Assembly (NCBI GenBank): GCA_031263265.1
Contig: JAISGE010000165.1
Span: 1-14,446, forward strand
Length of the DNA stretch: 14,446 nucleotides
Direction: 5' to 3'
DNA from: Treponema sp.
GTDB lineage: Bacteria > Spirochaetota > Spirochaetia > Treponematales > Breznakiellaceae
Shown: piece by piece, positions 6,093 to 12,873 of the stretch
How positions within the stretch are numbered: the stretch's first letter is position 1
Layout of the letters: each line of letters opens with the position of its first letter
Made by a program: the position numbers and the translations under genes
Notes under the pieces: model-generated
What the model saw: the letters and a program-made list of their open reading frames with translations, nothing else
Databases searched by the model: none
Told to the model about the DNA's origin: nothing

Positions 6093-7058
6093 ATGCTCTT
6101 GTCCAGAAACCGGTGGCTTATGGTTTGGATGTTCCTGGGTGCACTGGGGCTTCACCGGGGAATGGCCCAAACTGCAAACAGCGAAGATCCGCATACCCTG
6201 GTGAAGCATAGGGGGCCTGTCCGCTCGGTGGCATACAGTTACGACGGCCTCCAGATCATCTCCTGTTCCAGTGACGGCAGTATCAAGCTATGGGATGCGG
6301 GAAGCTGCCGGGTGATCAAAACCTCCTGGCAAGGGGCTATTATTTTATCGGTGGCCTGTAGTCCTAAACGAAAGCGGATAAGCGCAGGTTCTACCGATGG
6401 CATCATCAGGATCTGGGATCCGGAAAGCGGCCTGTACCGGAACCTGGTAGGGCATACCGCAGCGGTTAATTCCGTGGCCTATAGTCCCAAGGGCAGCCGG
6501 ATCCTTTCCGCTTCTGATGATAGCACCATCAAGGTATGGGACGCCTACAGCGGCCGAGAACTGGTAAGTCTTTCAGGGCACCGGGGGTATGTGTTGGCTG
6601 CGTCGTATCATCCTGATGGCCGCCGGATCGTTTCTGGGGGTGTTGATACTGTCCTCAAGATATGGGATGGGGAGACCGGCGAGGCGCTTATGACCTTGTG
6701 GGGGCATGAAGATTATATACGGTCTGTAGCCTATAGTCCTGATGCAACGCGGATCGTCTCTGGCTCTGATGATAAGACCGTGAAAATCTGGGATGCGGAA
6801 ACCGGGAAACTCCTCAGGACCCTTGTCGGTCATACCGGGGGAGTCCGCTTTGTTGCCTACAGCCCTAATGGTGCGAAAATCATCTCCTGCTCTGATGATA
6901 AGACCGTGAAAATCTGGGATGCGGAAACCGGGAAACTCCTCAAGACCCTTGTCGGCCATGAAGATAGGGTGTATTCTCTAGCGTATAGTCCTGACGGAAG
7001 CCGGCTTATCTCCGGTTCCAAGGATACTACCATTAAAATATGGCAGGTAGAGCAGTAG
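6093..7058 (+). CDS. Exported seven-repeat WD40 beta-propeller protein
   Basis: This 321-residue protein has an N-terminal signal peptide (about 1-25, ending GMAQ) followed by exactly seven WD40 repeats of about 42 residues. Each has the GH...V.SVAYSPDG..I.SGS.D..IKIWD pattern, enough for one closed seven-blade propeller. The last blade ends in KIWQVEQ at the stop, leaving no room for another domain. WD40 propellers are binding platforms, so a periplasmic protein- or ligand-docking role is likely, but no partner can be named. ATG 6093 is chosen over TTG 6081 (overlapping the upstream stop) because it gives a clean signal peptide. Blades 5 and 6 are nearly identical at the DNA level, showing recent repeat duplication or gene conversion. 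It follows the CBM9-like gene by eight bases. Confidence 0.88.
   Translation: MLLSRNRWLMVWMFLGALGLHRGMAQTANSEDPHTLVKHRGPVRSVAYSYDGLQIISCSSDGSIKLWDAGSCRVIKTSWQGAIILSVACSPKRKRISAGSTDGIIRIWDPESGLYRNLVGHTAAVNSVAYSPKGSRILSASDDSTIKVWDAYSGRELVSLSGHRGYVLAASYHPDGRRIVSGGVDTVLKIWDGETGEALMTLWGHEDYIRSVAYSPDATRIVSGSDDKTVKIWDAETGKLLRTLVGHTGGVRFVAYSPNGAKIISCSDDKTVKIWDAETGKLLKTLVGHEDRVYSLAYSPDGSRLISGSKDTTIKIWQVEQ
6764..6833 (+). repeat. Near-identical WD40 blade DNA, copy 1
   Basis: This 70-bp stretch of blade 5 matches 6890-6959 in blade 6 at 68 of 70 positions. The spacing is 126 bp, exactly one 42-codon blade. The differences are one Arg/Lys change and one silent change. Confidence 0.85.
6890..6959 (+). 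repeat. Near-identical WD40 blade DNA, copy 2
   Basis: This is the blade 6 copy of the repeat at 6764-6833. Other blades are clearly more diverged, so this pair is the youngest duplication or has been homogenised. Confidence 0.85.
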
Positions 7059-7073
7059 CCCTACCAACAATGA

Positions 7074-7115
7074 TCCCTACGCGGGGATGCGTTTTCGTCC
7101 GATCATCTGTACTAC
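7074..7115. repeat. Direct repeat copy A flanking the CsgG-like gene
   Basis: This is a 42-bp segment 88% identical to 8716-8757 and in the same orientation. The two copies bracket the CsgG-like gene (7176-8681) at a centre-to-centre distance of 1642 bp. Confidence 0.8.
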
Positions 7116-7118
7116 CGA
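7077..7118 (-). pseudogene. Remnant 3' end of a TRAP permease gene
   Basis: Read on the minus strand this encodes VVQMIGRKRIPA followed by TAG. The intact permease gene at 8719-10656 ends VVQIIGRKRIPA followed by TAA. Over 7074-7115 versus 8716-8757, 37 of 42 bases agree. The five differences are all third codon positions, counting TAA/TAG; only one changes a residue (Ile/Met). Upstream of the Val codons similarity stops. The fragment is thus the tail of a paralogous or allelic permease gene left between the WD40 gene and the CsgG-like gene. No promoter or start belongs to it. Confidence 0.75.
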
Positions 7119-7124
7119 ACTCAC

Positions 7125-7160
7125 GTTACATTAACGTATTAAGTTACATTAACGTATTAA
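7125..7160 (+). repeat. Perfect 18-bp tandem repeat (two copies) at a ribosome site
   Basis: GTTACATTAACGTATTAA occurs at 7125-7142 and again, identical, at 7143-7160, directly before the ribosome site AAGGAG (7160-7165). The first copy sits within ACGTTA-n3-TAACGT (7123-7137), a perfect short inverted repeat. The pair could be a two-site operator, a promoter element or a slippage-prone repeat affecting expression of the gene at 7176. Confidence 0.75.
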
Positions 7161-7175
7161 AAGGAGAACAAGACT

Positions 7176-8681
7176 ATGGCGACAATGGCAAACAAAAAAA
7201 TCTTGAAGGGAATGCTGGCGACATTTGTTATGTTGTGTGCTGGAAATCTCCACGGGCAGCAAGTGAAGCCCCTGCCGCTGAACAATGCTATCACCCAGGC
7301 TGCCAGGTCAATCGAAGAAAGGCTTGACGCGAAAACAAGAGTGGCAATTCTGGACTTCTCTTCGGATTCCGAAAATGTATCGGATTATATTATCGACAAG
7401 CTGTCCGAAGAGCTGGTGAAGGATAAGGTTACGGTGATCGAGCGCCAACGCCGCGATTTAATCCGCAAGGAGATAGAGATACATGAGTCCGGGGATGTGG
7501 ACGATGATTATATGGCACGGATCGGGAAACAGTGGGGCGCGCAGCTTATCATATACGGCTCCTTGAAAAAGCTGGGAGCTACGCTCCATTTTATGATTAA
7601 GTCTGTCAATGTGGAGACTGCCCGTATTGAAGCCCAGGTTTCATACAATATTGACCAGACTGACCCGATTCTTGCTGGTAACTCAGACGAGAGCGACCTG
7701 CCGGACCTGCAGTTCGATACCTCCTCATTGTTTGGAGAGAGGGACCTCATCGGGGGGAATTCGCCGGCAATAGAGGAAATACCGAGCAAACCCCAGCAGC
7801 TGACGGCAAGAAACATTGGCGACTTTCAAGTTGGGGGGTGGCTTTCTTTTTACAACCCCTCAGGCGCCAATGACGGCGATCTTAGCATTGGGATAGATTC
7901 TTTTATTTTCTTTACAAGAGCATTTACCGACAGCTTTCGACTGAGTATTCTATTGCAGCACTATAGCGGCATTAACACCGGCGACACCGCGGCATATTAT
8001 AATGACCGGGGCATTTCCCCGGTCCGGGATTTTCTTTACCTACGCATTACCCCTTCCCTTTTCCTGCCACTAGGTCCAGGCGAGCTGGGCTTGTCCTTGC
8101 AGCTTATGCCGGTGTTTTACCTGACGAACAACTACGATTACTTTTACCAATACGGCGGACATGATATTGGACCGACGTTTATTTTTGACCCTGTTATCCA
8201 GTACTGGCTGAACATTTTTTATTTTGAGTTGGGTACTGACAATATGGGCATTGCCGAAGGTGCGGACTATGATAACAATACGAGGGAATACCAGTACGGC
8301 CTTTGGATCAGTGATTTGTACTTTACTGTGGAAGCGAAGCCGATAGATGGGCTTTCTCTATGGGTTTCACCCTACTTTTTCATTCGCACCAACGACTACC
8401 AGATTGACAGTTATTTCAGGAAACTTCGTGTTGGGATGAGTTATATCTTTACTGCTCAAATCATAAGTGGTCTTAGAGTTGACTTCCCTATTGGTACTGA
8501 GGTGAACAAGACCATTATGGAGTATCAGGGTATTACCCTTATCCCTTATGTACGAGCCAGATTCGGCGACTTGAGCGTAACGGCCAATTTTTATGTATAC
8601 CGCGTCGGTGTGAACCACCCCGGCTACCGTGAAGTTGCCATAATGCCCGAAATCGGCGTTTTCTACAACTTCCAGCTTTAG
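7176..8681 (+). CDS. CsgG-like domain fused to a predicted outer-membrane beta-barrel
   Basis: This is a 501-residue exported protein. The signal peptide is about residues 1-28. Residues 54-160 resemble the CsgG/FlgO-type domain: VAILDFSS, a short helix (YIIDKLSEEL), VTVIERQRRDLIRKEIE, IGKQWGAQLIIYGSL and a closing strand ETARIEAQVSYNI. A linker (about 161-212) leads to residues 215-501, which alternate hydrophobic and polar residues and are rich in Tyr, Phe and Gly. They run as repeated strands to the end, VFYNFQL, as expected of a barrel though without a C-terminal aromatic residue. ATG 7176 is supported by AAGGAG with a 10-base spacer. Known CsgG proteins are lipoproteins that form secretion pores; this one lacks a lipobox and carries its own putative barrel. 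Direct repeats flank it, suggesting insertion. Domain order is confident; function is unknown. Confidence 0.7.
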   Translation: MATMANKKILKGMLATFVMLCAGNLHGQQVKPLPLNNAITQAARSIEERLDAKTRVAILDFSSDSENVSDYIIDKLSEELVKDKVTVIERQRRDLIRKEIEIHESGDVDDDYMARIGKQWGAQLIIYGSLKKLGATLHFMIKSVNVETARIEAQVSYNIDQTDPILAGNSDESDLPDLQFDTSSLFGERDLIGGNSPAIEEIPSKPQQLTARNIGDFQVGGWLSFYNPSGANDGDLSIGIDSFIFFTRAFTDSFRLSILLQHYSGINTGDTAAYYNDRGISPVRDFLYLRITPSLFLPLGPGELGLSLQLMPVFYLTNNYDYFYQYGGHDIGPTFIFDPVIQYWLNIFYFELGTDNMGIAEGADYDNNTREYQYGLWISDLYFTVEAKPIDGLSLWVSPYFFIRTNDYQIDSYFRKLRVGMSYIFTAQIISGLRVDFPIGTEVNKTIMEYQGITLIPYVRARFGDLSVTANFYVYRVGVNHPGYREVAIMPEIGVFYNFQL

Positions 8682-8708
8682 CCGAGGTAGAGAGACGCAC
8701 AACGAAAG

Positions 8709-8727
8709 CCCGCAGTCCTTACGCGGG
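8709..8727. terminator. Weak hairpin between convergent genes
   Basis: CCCGC (8709-8713) pairs with GCGGG (8723-8727) around a 9-nt loop, between the convergent CsgG-like and TRAP permease genes and overlapping the permease stop codon. The downstream tracts are only modestly T-rich on either strand (GTTTTC to the right, CTTTCGTT on the minus strand). It may act as a shared weak terminator. Confidence 0.3.
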
Positions 8728-8757
8728 AATGCGTTTTCGTCCGATTATCTGCACCAC
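8716..8757. repeat. Direct repeat copy B (3' end of intact TRAP permease)
   Basis: This is the intact counterpart of the segment at 7074-7115. It covers the last 12 codons and stop of the TRAP permease gene on the minus strand, plus three bases beyond. Confidence 0.8.
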
Positions 8758-10656
8758 GAGTACTACCCCAATAAGCCCAAGCCCCATAAGATCCGTGAAA
8801 AGTCCTGGCTTAATAAGCAGCAAGCCCCCGGCAATAGCCGCCAGCCGTTCAAGGGGATTGATATGCCGTAAGAGGTACCCTTCAAGCCCCACGGCAAGGC
8901 CGAACATGCCGATACAGGACGTAATTACCATGAGCACCACCTGCCAAGGGGTGGTATCAATGAAGAGCATGGAAGGGTTGTACACAAAGATATACGGGAT
9001 GATAAACGCGGTAACGGCCAGCCGCGTGGCGGTAACGCCGGTTTTGATGGGGTTTGCCTTGGCAATGGCCGCACCTGCGTAAGCTGCCAAGGCAACCGGT
9101 GGCGTAATGTCTGCCACGATCCCAAAATAAAACACGAACATGTGGGCAGCCATGAGGGGTACTCCCATCCGCACCACGATGGGCGCGGTAATGGTGGCCA
9201 TGATCACGTAGTTTGCGGTAGTGGGAATCCCCATGCCCAGGATGAGGCAGGCAATCATGGTGAGGACCAGGGCAAGAAACAGGCTGTTGTTGGCCACGGT
9301 GAGCAGCAAGGAGATCAAGATCTGGCCCAGTCCGGTGAGGGATACGATACCTACCACAATACCCGCGATGGCGCAGGCCATAGCAACCCCGATGGTGTTC
9401 CGGGAGCCATTTCCCAGAGCTTCTATCAAAGATGCCGGGGTAAAGCGGGTCTCTTTGCGAAACATGGTTACGATCACCGTGGAGAGTATGGCAAAACAAG
9501 CGGCATAAGCCGGGGTAAACCCGATGCTCATAAGGCCCACAAGAACAACGACCGGCAGGAAGAGGTAGCCCTTGGCCAGGATGAGTTTCCCAAAATGGGG
9601 GATCGATTCCTTGGGAAGCCCTTTGAGGCCGAGTTTCTTGGCTTCAAAATGGATCATCAGGAATATCCCGGTAAAATACAGGGTCGCCGGCAGTATGGCA
9701 GAGACCGCAATCACCGGATAGGGAATGTTGGTCAGCTCTGCCATGAGGAACGCGGCCGCTCCCATGATGGGAGGCATGATCTGGCCGCCGGTAGAAGCTG
9801 CGGCTTCTACTGCAGCCGCGAATTCCGGCTTATACCCGATCTGCTTCATCACCGGTATAGTAACGCTCCCTGAACCCACGGTATTAGCCACAGAACTCCC
9901 GGAATACATCCCCTCTAATGCACTGGCAATGACCGCCACCTTAGCCGGCCCTCCTGAAGCGAAGCCTGCTATTGAATTAGCCAGATCAATGAAGAACGAG
10001 GCGATCCCGGAGCGTTCCAAGAAGGCAGCTAAGAAGATAAACAAGACAATAAAGGTAGAGCAGACCCCGATAGGGGTTCCGATGATACCGTCGGTGGTAT
10101 AAAAAAGCTGATGTATCACCCGTTTGAGGGAGAAGCCTGCGGCAAACGCATAGGTGATGAAGCCGCCGCCTACCACCAGGATGGGAATTCCCACTACTCT
10201 GCGGCATAGTTCCGCGAGGATCAGGATCCCCATGACTCCCATAGCCACGTCCAGGGTTTGGAGTTGAACTGCCCGGTTTATGATGACCTGAAAGTTCACC
10301 ACATAATAAAAGAACGCAATAGTCCCCAGGGCCCCCAATACAAAATCATACCAGGGTACATAATTCACCGGCTTCCGCGTGCCTTGGCGTACCGGGTAGA
10401 GGATGTAGCCCAGGAATATCAGGATTCCCAAGAAAGCGCTCCTTCGGACTTGTTCTGGGACGGTGGCAATGAGGGTAACCCAGAAAACATAGGCGGTAAA
10501 AAAGAGCAGCAAGCCCTTAACCAAGTAATCAGGAACCCCTGAAAAGTGCCGGACATTCGACTCCCGGTCAAATTGGGCGATAAGCGCTTCGGTTTCCTGT
10601 TCACTCATGGGTGTAGCAGGCTTAACCTGAGCATTTGATGATGAACTATGGGTCAT
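8719..10656 (-). CDS. TRAP transporter fused 4TM-12TM permease
   Basis: This 645-residue inner-membrane protein fuses the small and large subunits of a TRAP transporter, as is usual for TAXI-type systems. It uses the ion gradient to import a solute delivered by the periplasmic receptor encoded upstream. A hydrophilic N-terminus of about 45 residues precedes many membrane helices. The large-subunit signatures are all present: EGMYSGSSVANTVGSGSVTIP, AAASTGGQIMPPIMGAAAF, LGMGIPTTANYVIM and FGIVADITPPVALAAYAG. The ATG has a strong site (AAGGAAG, six-base spacer). It starts 18 bases after the DUF1850 gene and is the last gene of the operon. Its 3' end is partly duplicated at 7074-7115. The substrate is not predictable; C4-dicarboxylates, glutamate and other organic acids are known for the family. 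Confidence 0.93.
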   Translation of the reverse strand: MTHSSSSNAQVKPATPMSEQETEALIAQFDRESNVRHFSGVPDYLVKGLLLFFTAYVFWVTLIATVPEQVRRSAFLGILIFLGYILYPVRQGTRKPVNYVPWYDFVLGALGTIAFFYYVVNFQVIINRAVQLQTLDVAMGVMGILILAELCRRVVGIPILVVGGGFITYAFAAGFSLKRVIHQLFYTTDGIIGTPIGVCSTFIVLFIFLAAFLERSGIASFFIDLANSIAGFASGGPAKVAVIASALEGMYSGSSVANTVGSGSVTIPVMKQIGYKPEFAAAVEAAASTGGQIMPPIMGAAAFLMAELTNIPYPVIAVSAILPATLYFTGIFLMIHFEAKKLGLKGLPKESIPHFGKLILAKGYLFLPVVVLVGLMSIGFTPAYAACFAILSTVIVTMFRKETRFTPASLIEALGNGSRNTIGVAMACAIAGIVVGIVSLTGLGQILISLLLTVANNSLFLALVLTMIACLILGMGIPTTANYVIMATITAPIVVRMGVPLMAAHMFVFYFGIVADITPPVALAAYAGAAIAKANPIKTGVTATRLAVTAFIIPYIFVYNPSMLFIDTTPWQVVLMVITSCIGMFGLAVGLEGYLLRHINPLERLAAIAGGLLLIKPGLFTDLMGLGLIGVVLVVQIIGRKRIPA

Positions 10657-10674
10657 ATATAGCTTCCTTTTTAT

Positions 10675-11154
10675 TTAATAAAAACCAGCAAGGCCGGTTC
10701 TACTTATGCGTAGTACAATATGGGCGTTTTTCCCACAAAGGTCCCTAAGACTGATACGTTCTGTTTTTTCTTTGTTTTTTTTATGGTTTCTATGAATATA
10801 CAGGATATGGTCTGAAACCGTACCTACAATGTAATTGAGTTCCTTGAAAGACTGGGTGAAGCCGGTGATTACCAGGGCGTCTCCGTCCCGGCTCATCTTT
10901 TGGCCTTCCCCCAGTTCTGCCTGCATCCCGGCGCCAAAGGAGAAAAAACGGGCGGCCAGAGGCCGGATCCGGTTTCCTTCCACTTGAAAGCGTTCGCTCA
11001 CCGGGCTTTGATGCACCGAATGTACAAACTCTATGGAAAATTGTTCTACCTGGGGCCAGATTCCGTAGATTCTTCCAGACTCAGCATCCCGGATACTGAG
11101 CCGGGGAACCGTCAAGGTTGACCACATCGCCCCGGAGAGGAATCCCAGCCCCAA
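10675..11154 (-). CDS. DUF1850 protein of the TRAP-TAXI operon
   Basis: This protein of about 159 residues has the DUF1850 layout: an N-terminal hydrophobic segment, then FSIEFVHSVHQSPVSERFQVEGNRI and a Phe/Gly-rich stretch, FFSFGAGMQAE. The family is found almost exclusively next to TAXI-type TRAP transporters and its role is unknown. The start is uncertain. TTG at 11154 is the only conventional start in the open frame but lacks a ribosome site and removes the basic end of the hydrophobic segment. In frame nine codons upstream, ATA at 11181-11179 overlaps the receptor stop as ATAA and would give an N-terminus beginning (M)KACKVLIALGLG, a typical anchor. The gene lies between the receptor and permease genes, which fits the usual order. 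Confidence 0.8.
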   Translation of the reverse strand: MGLGFLSGAMWSTLTVPRLSIRDAESGRIYGIWPQVEQFSIEFVHSVHQSPVSERFQVEGNRIRPLAARFFSFGAGMQAELGEGQKMSRDGDALVITGFTQSFKELNYIVGTVSDHILYIHRNHKKNKEKTERISLRDLCGKNAHIVLRISRTGLAGFY

Positions 11155-11177
11155 GGCGATGAGAACTTTACACGCCT

Positions 11178-12134
11178 TTATTTAAGCGCACCGATTTCCC
11201 TGAAATACTTGGCGGCTCCTGCATGGAAGGGCACCGAAATCCCGTCCACTGCATAGGCCGCGGAAAGCTCTGCTCCCTTGGCATGGGCCGCTTCAATTTC
11301 TCCCTTACTTTCGATGAGGGTTTTGGTAAGCTGATACACCGTATCTTCGGTGAGCTTATTACTCACGATAAAGGTGGCTTTTACCGCCACGGTCTTTACT
11401 TCCGTGGTAAGTCCCCGGTACGAACCTGCAGGAATGGGAAACTGGGTGTAGAAAGGATAGGCATCCCGCAGAGCCGCAGCATGGGCATCATCAATCTCCA
11501 AGACCACGATGTCTCGGCCAATGGCCAGGTCAACAACCGCAGTAGTGGGCGCGCCGGCAACGCAGAAAAACGCGTCGATCTTGTTATCCCGGAGGGCATC
11601 TGCGGAAGCCCCAAAGCTTAAGTTCTGCCTGTTAATGTCGTCAAAGCTGATGCCGTATACCTCCAGGATCTGCCTTGCGTTAAATTCCGTGCCGCTCCCC
11701 GCATCTCCTACGGAGACGTTCTTACCCTTTAGGTCTGCGATGGTACTGATCCCAGCTCCAGGATTAGCGACCACCTGACACACTTCAGCGTACAGGGCTG
11801 CCATAGTAGAGAAATCCGTAATTTTCTCCCCGTTAAAAAGGTCCACCCCCCGGTAGGCATAATCCATCACGTCGTTCTGTACGATGGCAAGCTCCACTTC
11901 CCCGGCAGCAATAAGCTGGATGTTCGCCTTAGATGCACCAGTAGACTGAATGGTGATGGGGATCTTGGTTTTTTCCGTTAAGATCTGCCCAACCGCTGAA
12001 CCAAAAGAATAGTAAGTCCCGGTGTTACCTCCGGTGGCCATCCTGACCTGATCCTTACTGCCCTTGGCATAAACATTGGCCCCCATTACCAGGGCCAAAA
12101 GCACTGAAACCGCGATACCTCGTGTAAGTTTCAT
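11178..12134 (-). CDS. TAXI-family TRAP solute-binding receptor
   Basis: This is a 318-residue periplasmic binding protein of the TAXI (TRAP-associated extracytoplasmic immunogenic) family. The signal peptide is residues 1-23, ending VYA. The signature ATGGNTGTYYSFG (about 33-45) is the family hallmark. It is followed by the usual STGASKANIQLIAAGEVELAIVQNDV and ADLKGKNVSVGDAGSGTE segments. It captures the solute and hands it to the permease encoded two genes downstream. The ATG has a near-perfect ribosome site, AGGAGG. Transcription should start from the promoter at 12165-12193, where a palindrome covers the -10 box, so a repressor is likely to control the operon. Ligand unknown. Confidence 0.93.
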   Translation of the reverse strand: MKLTRGIAVSVLLALVMGANVYAKGSKDQVRMATGGNTGTYYSFGSAVGQILTEKTKIPITIQSTGASKANIQLIAAGEVELAIVQNDVMDYAYRGVDLFNGEKITDFSTMAALYAEVCQVVANPGAGISTIADLKGKNVSVGDAGSGTEFNARQILEVYGISFDDINRQNLSFGASADALRDNKIDAFFCVAGAPTTAVVDLAIGRDIVVLEIDDAHAAALRDAYPFYTQFPIPAGSYRGLTTEVKTVAVKATFIVSNKLTEDTVYQLTKTLIESKGEIEAAHAKGAELSAAYAVDGISVPFHAGAAKYFREIGALK

Positions 12135-12159
12135 GATTTGTTCCTCCTCATATCATTAT

Positions 12160-12171
12160 GTATAATTATAC
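12160..12171. promoter_or_regulatory. Palindromic operator candidate, copy 1
   Basis: GTATAATTATAC is a perfect 12-bp palindrome, extended to 14 bp by flanking T and A (12159-12172). It contains the -10 hexamer of the TAXI receptor promoter, so a bound dimeric regulator would block that promoter. An identical copy lies at 12224-12235. The regulator is not in the window. Confidence 0.65.
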
Positions 12172-12193
12172 AAAATTAAATCGAATAATACAA
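12165..12193 (-). promoter_or_regulatory. Sigma-70-type promoter of the TRAP-TAXI operon
   Basis: On the minus strand TTGTAT (12193-12188), a 17-bp spacer and TATAAT (12170-12165) form a near-consensus promoter. The expected start is near 12158, leaving a short leader that includes the AGGAGG site of the receptor gene. Confidence 0.75.
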
Positions 12194-12223
12194 GCCCTAA
12201 CCCTTATTTTTGTGCATTTATTC

Positions 12224-12235
12224 GTATAATTATAC
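12224..12235. promoter_or_regulatory. Palindromic operator candidate, copy 2
   Basis: This is a second, identical GTATAATTATAC. Its plus-strand TATAAT (12225-12230) could be the -10 of the divergent flavoprotein gene, although no good -35 is seen about 17 bp upstream. Spacing from copy 1 is 64 bp, about six helical turns, suitable for joint or looped binding. Confidence 0.6.
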
Positions 12236-12282
12236 ATTTAAAATGGATTGCAGTAATACCGGCAATGCAGTACCTTGAATAC

Positions 12283-12852
12283 ATGAAAATACTCGCAATA
12301 AACGGCAGCCCCAGAAAGGGCGGCAATACCGAAAAAATGCTGCGGACCGTACTTGAGGTGTGCAGCACAGGGAGCGTGGAAACTGCGTTCTTTCAGGCTG
12401 GGGGACGGGAAGTCCGGGGCTGCAAAGCCTGCGGCGGATGCGGCAAGCATAAGGGGGAGTGTGTTCAAAAGGATTGGGTCAATGATCTGTATCCTCAAAT
12501 GAAAGCAGCAGACGCATTGCTGTTTGGTACGCCCACGTATTTCTTTGATTTAACCCCGGAGATAAAAGCGATTATCGACCGTACCGGCTATATTTCCCGG
12601 CATGACGATTTCGCCTTTAACCGGAAGGTAGCGGCGGCGGTTGCCGCGGTCCGCCGGGCAGGAGCCATCCACGCACTGGATTCGATTCAGCATTTTTTCC
12701 TGATTAACGGCATGATTGTTCCGGGTTCAAGCTATTTGAACATGAGCCTTGCCCTCGGGCCTGGGGACGCGGAAAAGGACGCTGAAGGGATACAAACCAT
12801 GCGGGATTTAGGGGAAAACCTGGTCTGGCTTCTTAAAAAAATCAAGGCCTGA
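12283..12852 (+). CDS. NADPH-dependent FMN reductase-like iron-sulfur flavoprotein
   Basis: This 189-residue flavodoxin-fold protein begins MKILAINGSPRKGGNTEKML, the FMN-phosphate loop of the NADPH-dependent FMN reductase family. FGTPTYFFDLTPEIKAIIDR (81-100) is the second conserved flavin-binding region. Between them lie four cysteines in the order C47-x2-C50-x2-C53-x6-C60, close to the compact cluster motif of iron-sulfur flavoproteins (Isf) of anaerobes, which carry a 4Fe-4S centre and FMN. It probably shuttles electrons or reduces quinones or oxygen species. ATG 12283 is preferred because the family starts at this position; ATG 12265 would add six residues with no clear benefit. Neither start has a good ribosome site. 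The gene diverges from the TRAP-TAXI operon and shares its palindromes, so joint regulation is plausible. Confidence 0.85.
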   Translation: MKILAINGSPRKGGNTEKMLRTVLEVCSTGSVETAFFQAGGREVRGCKACGGCGKHKGECVQKDWVNDLYPQMKAADALLFGTPTYFFDLTPEIKAIIDRTGYISRHDDFAFNRKVAAAVAAVRRAGAIHALDSIQHFFLINGMIVPGSSYLNMSLALGPGDAEKDAEGIQTMRDLGENLVWLLKKIKA

Positions 12853-12873
12853 GGTGTGCAGGTTACAAATAGA

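Noticed and set aside
6573..6959. Minus-strand frame with repeated peptides opposite the WD40 gene
   Set aside because: The repetition merely mirrors the WD40 repeats on the coding strand; there is no ribosome site or family signature.
6764..6959. CRISPR-like or minisatellite array
   Set aside because: The periodicity is 126 bp, in frame, and equals one WD40 blade; there are no short repeats with unique spacers.
7116..8715. Insertion sequence or transposon between the direct repeats
   Set aside because: No transposase frame and no terminal inverted repeats were seen, and the direct repeats are diverged coding sequence rather than a target-site duplication.
8957..9499. Open frame of 180 codons in another minus-strand frame of the permease gene
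   Set aside because: It overlaps the intact permease reading frame completely and has a low-complexity His/Gly/Arg-rich translation.
9142..9873. Open frame of 243 codons on the plus strand inside the TRAP permease gene
   Set aside because: It is antisense to a clear permease. Its translation is rich in His, Gly, Asp and Gln without domain patterns, as expected for the complement of membrane-protein codons.
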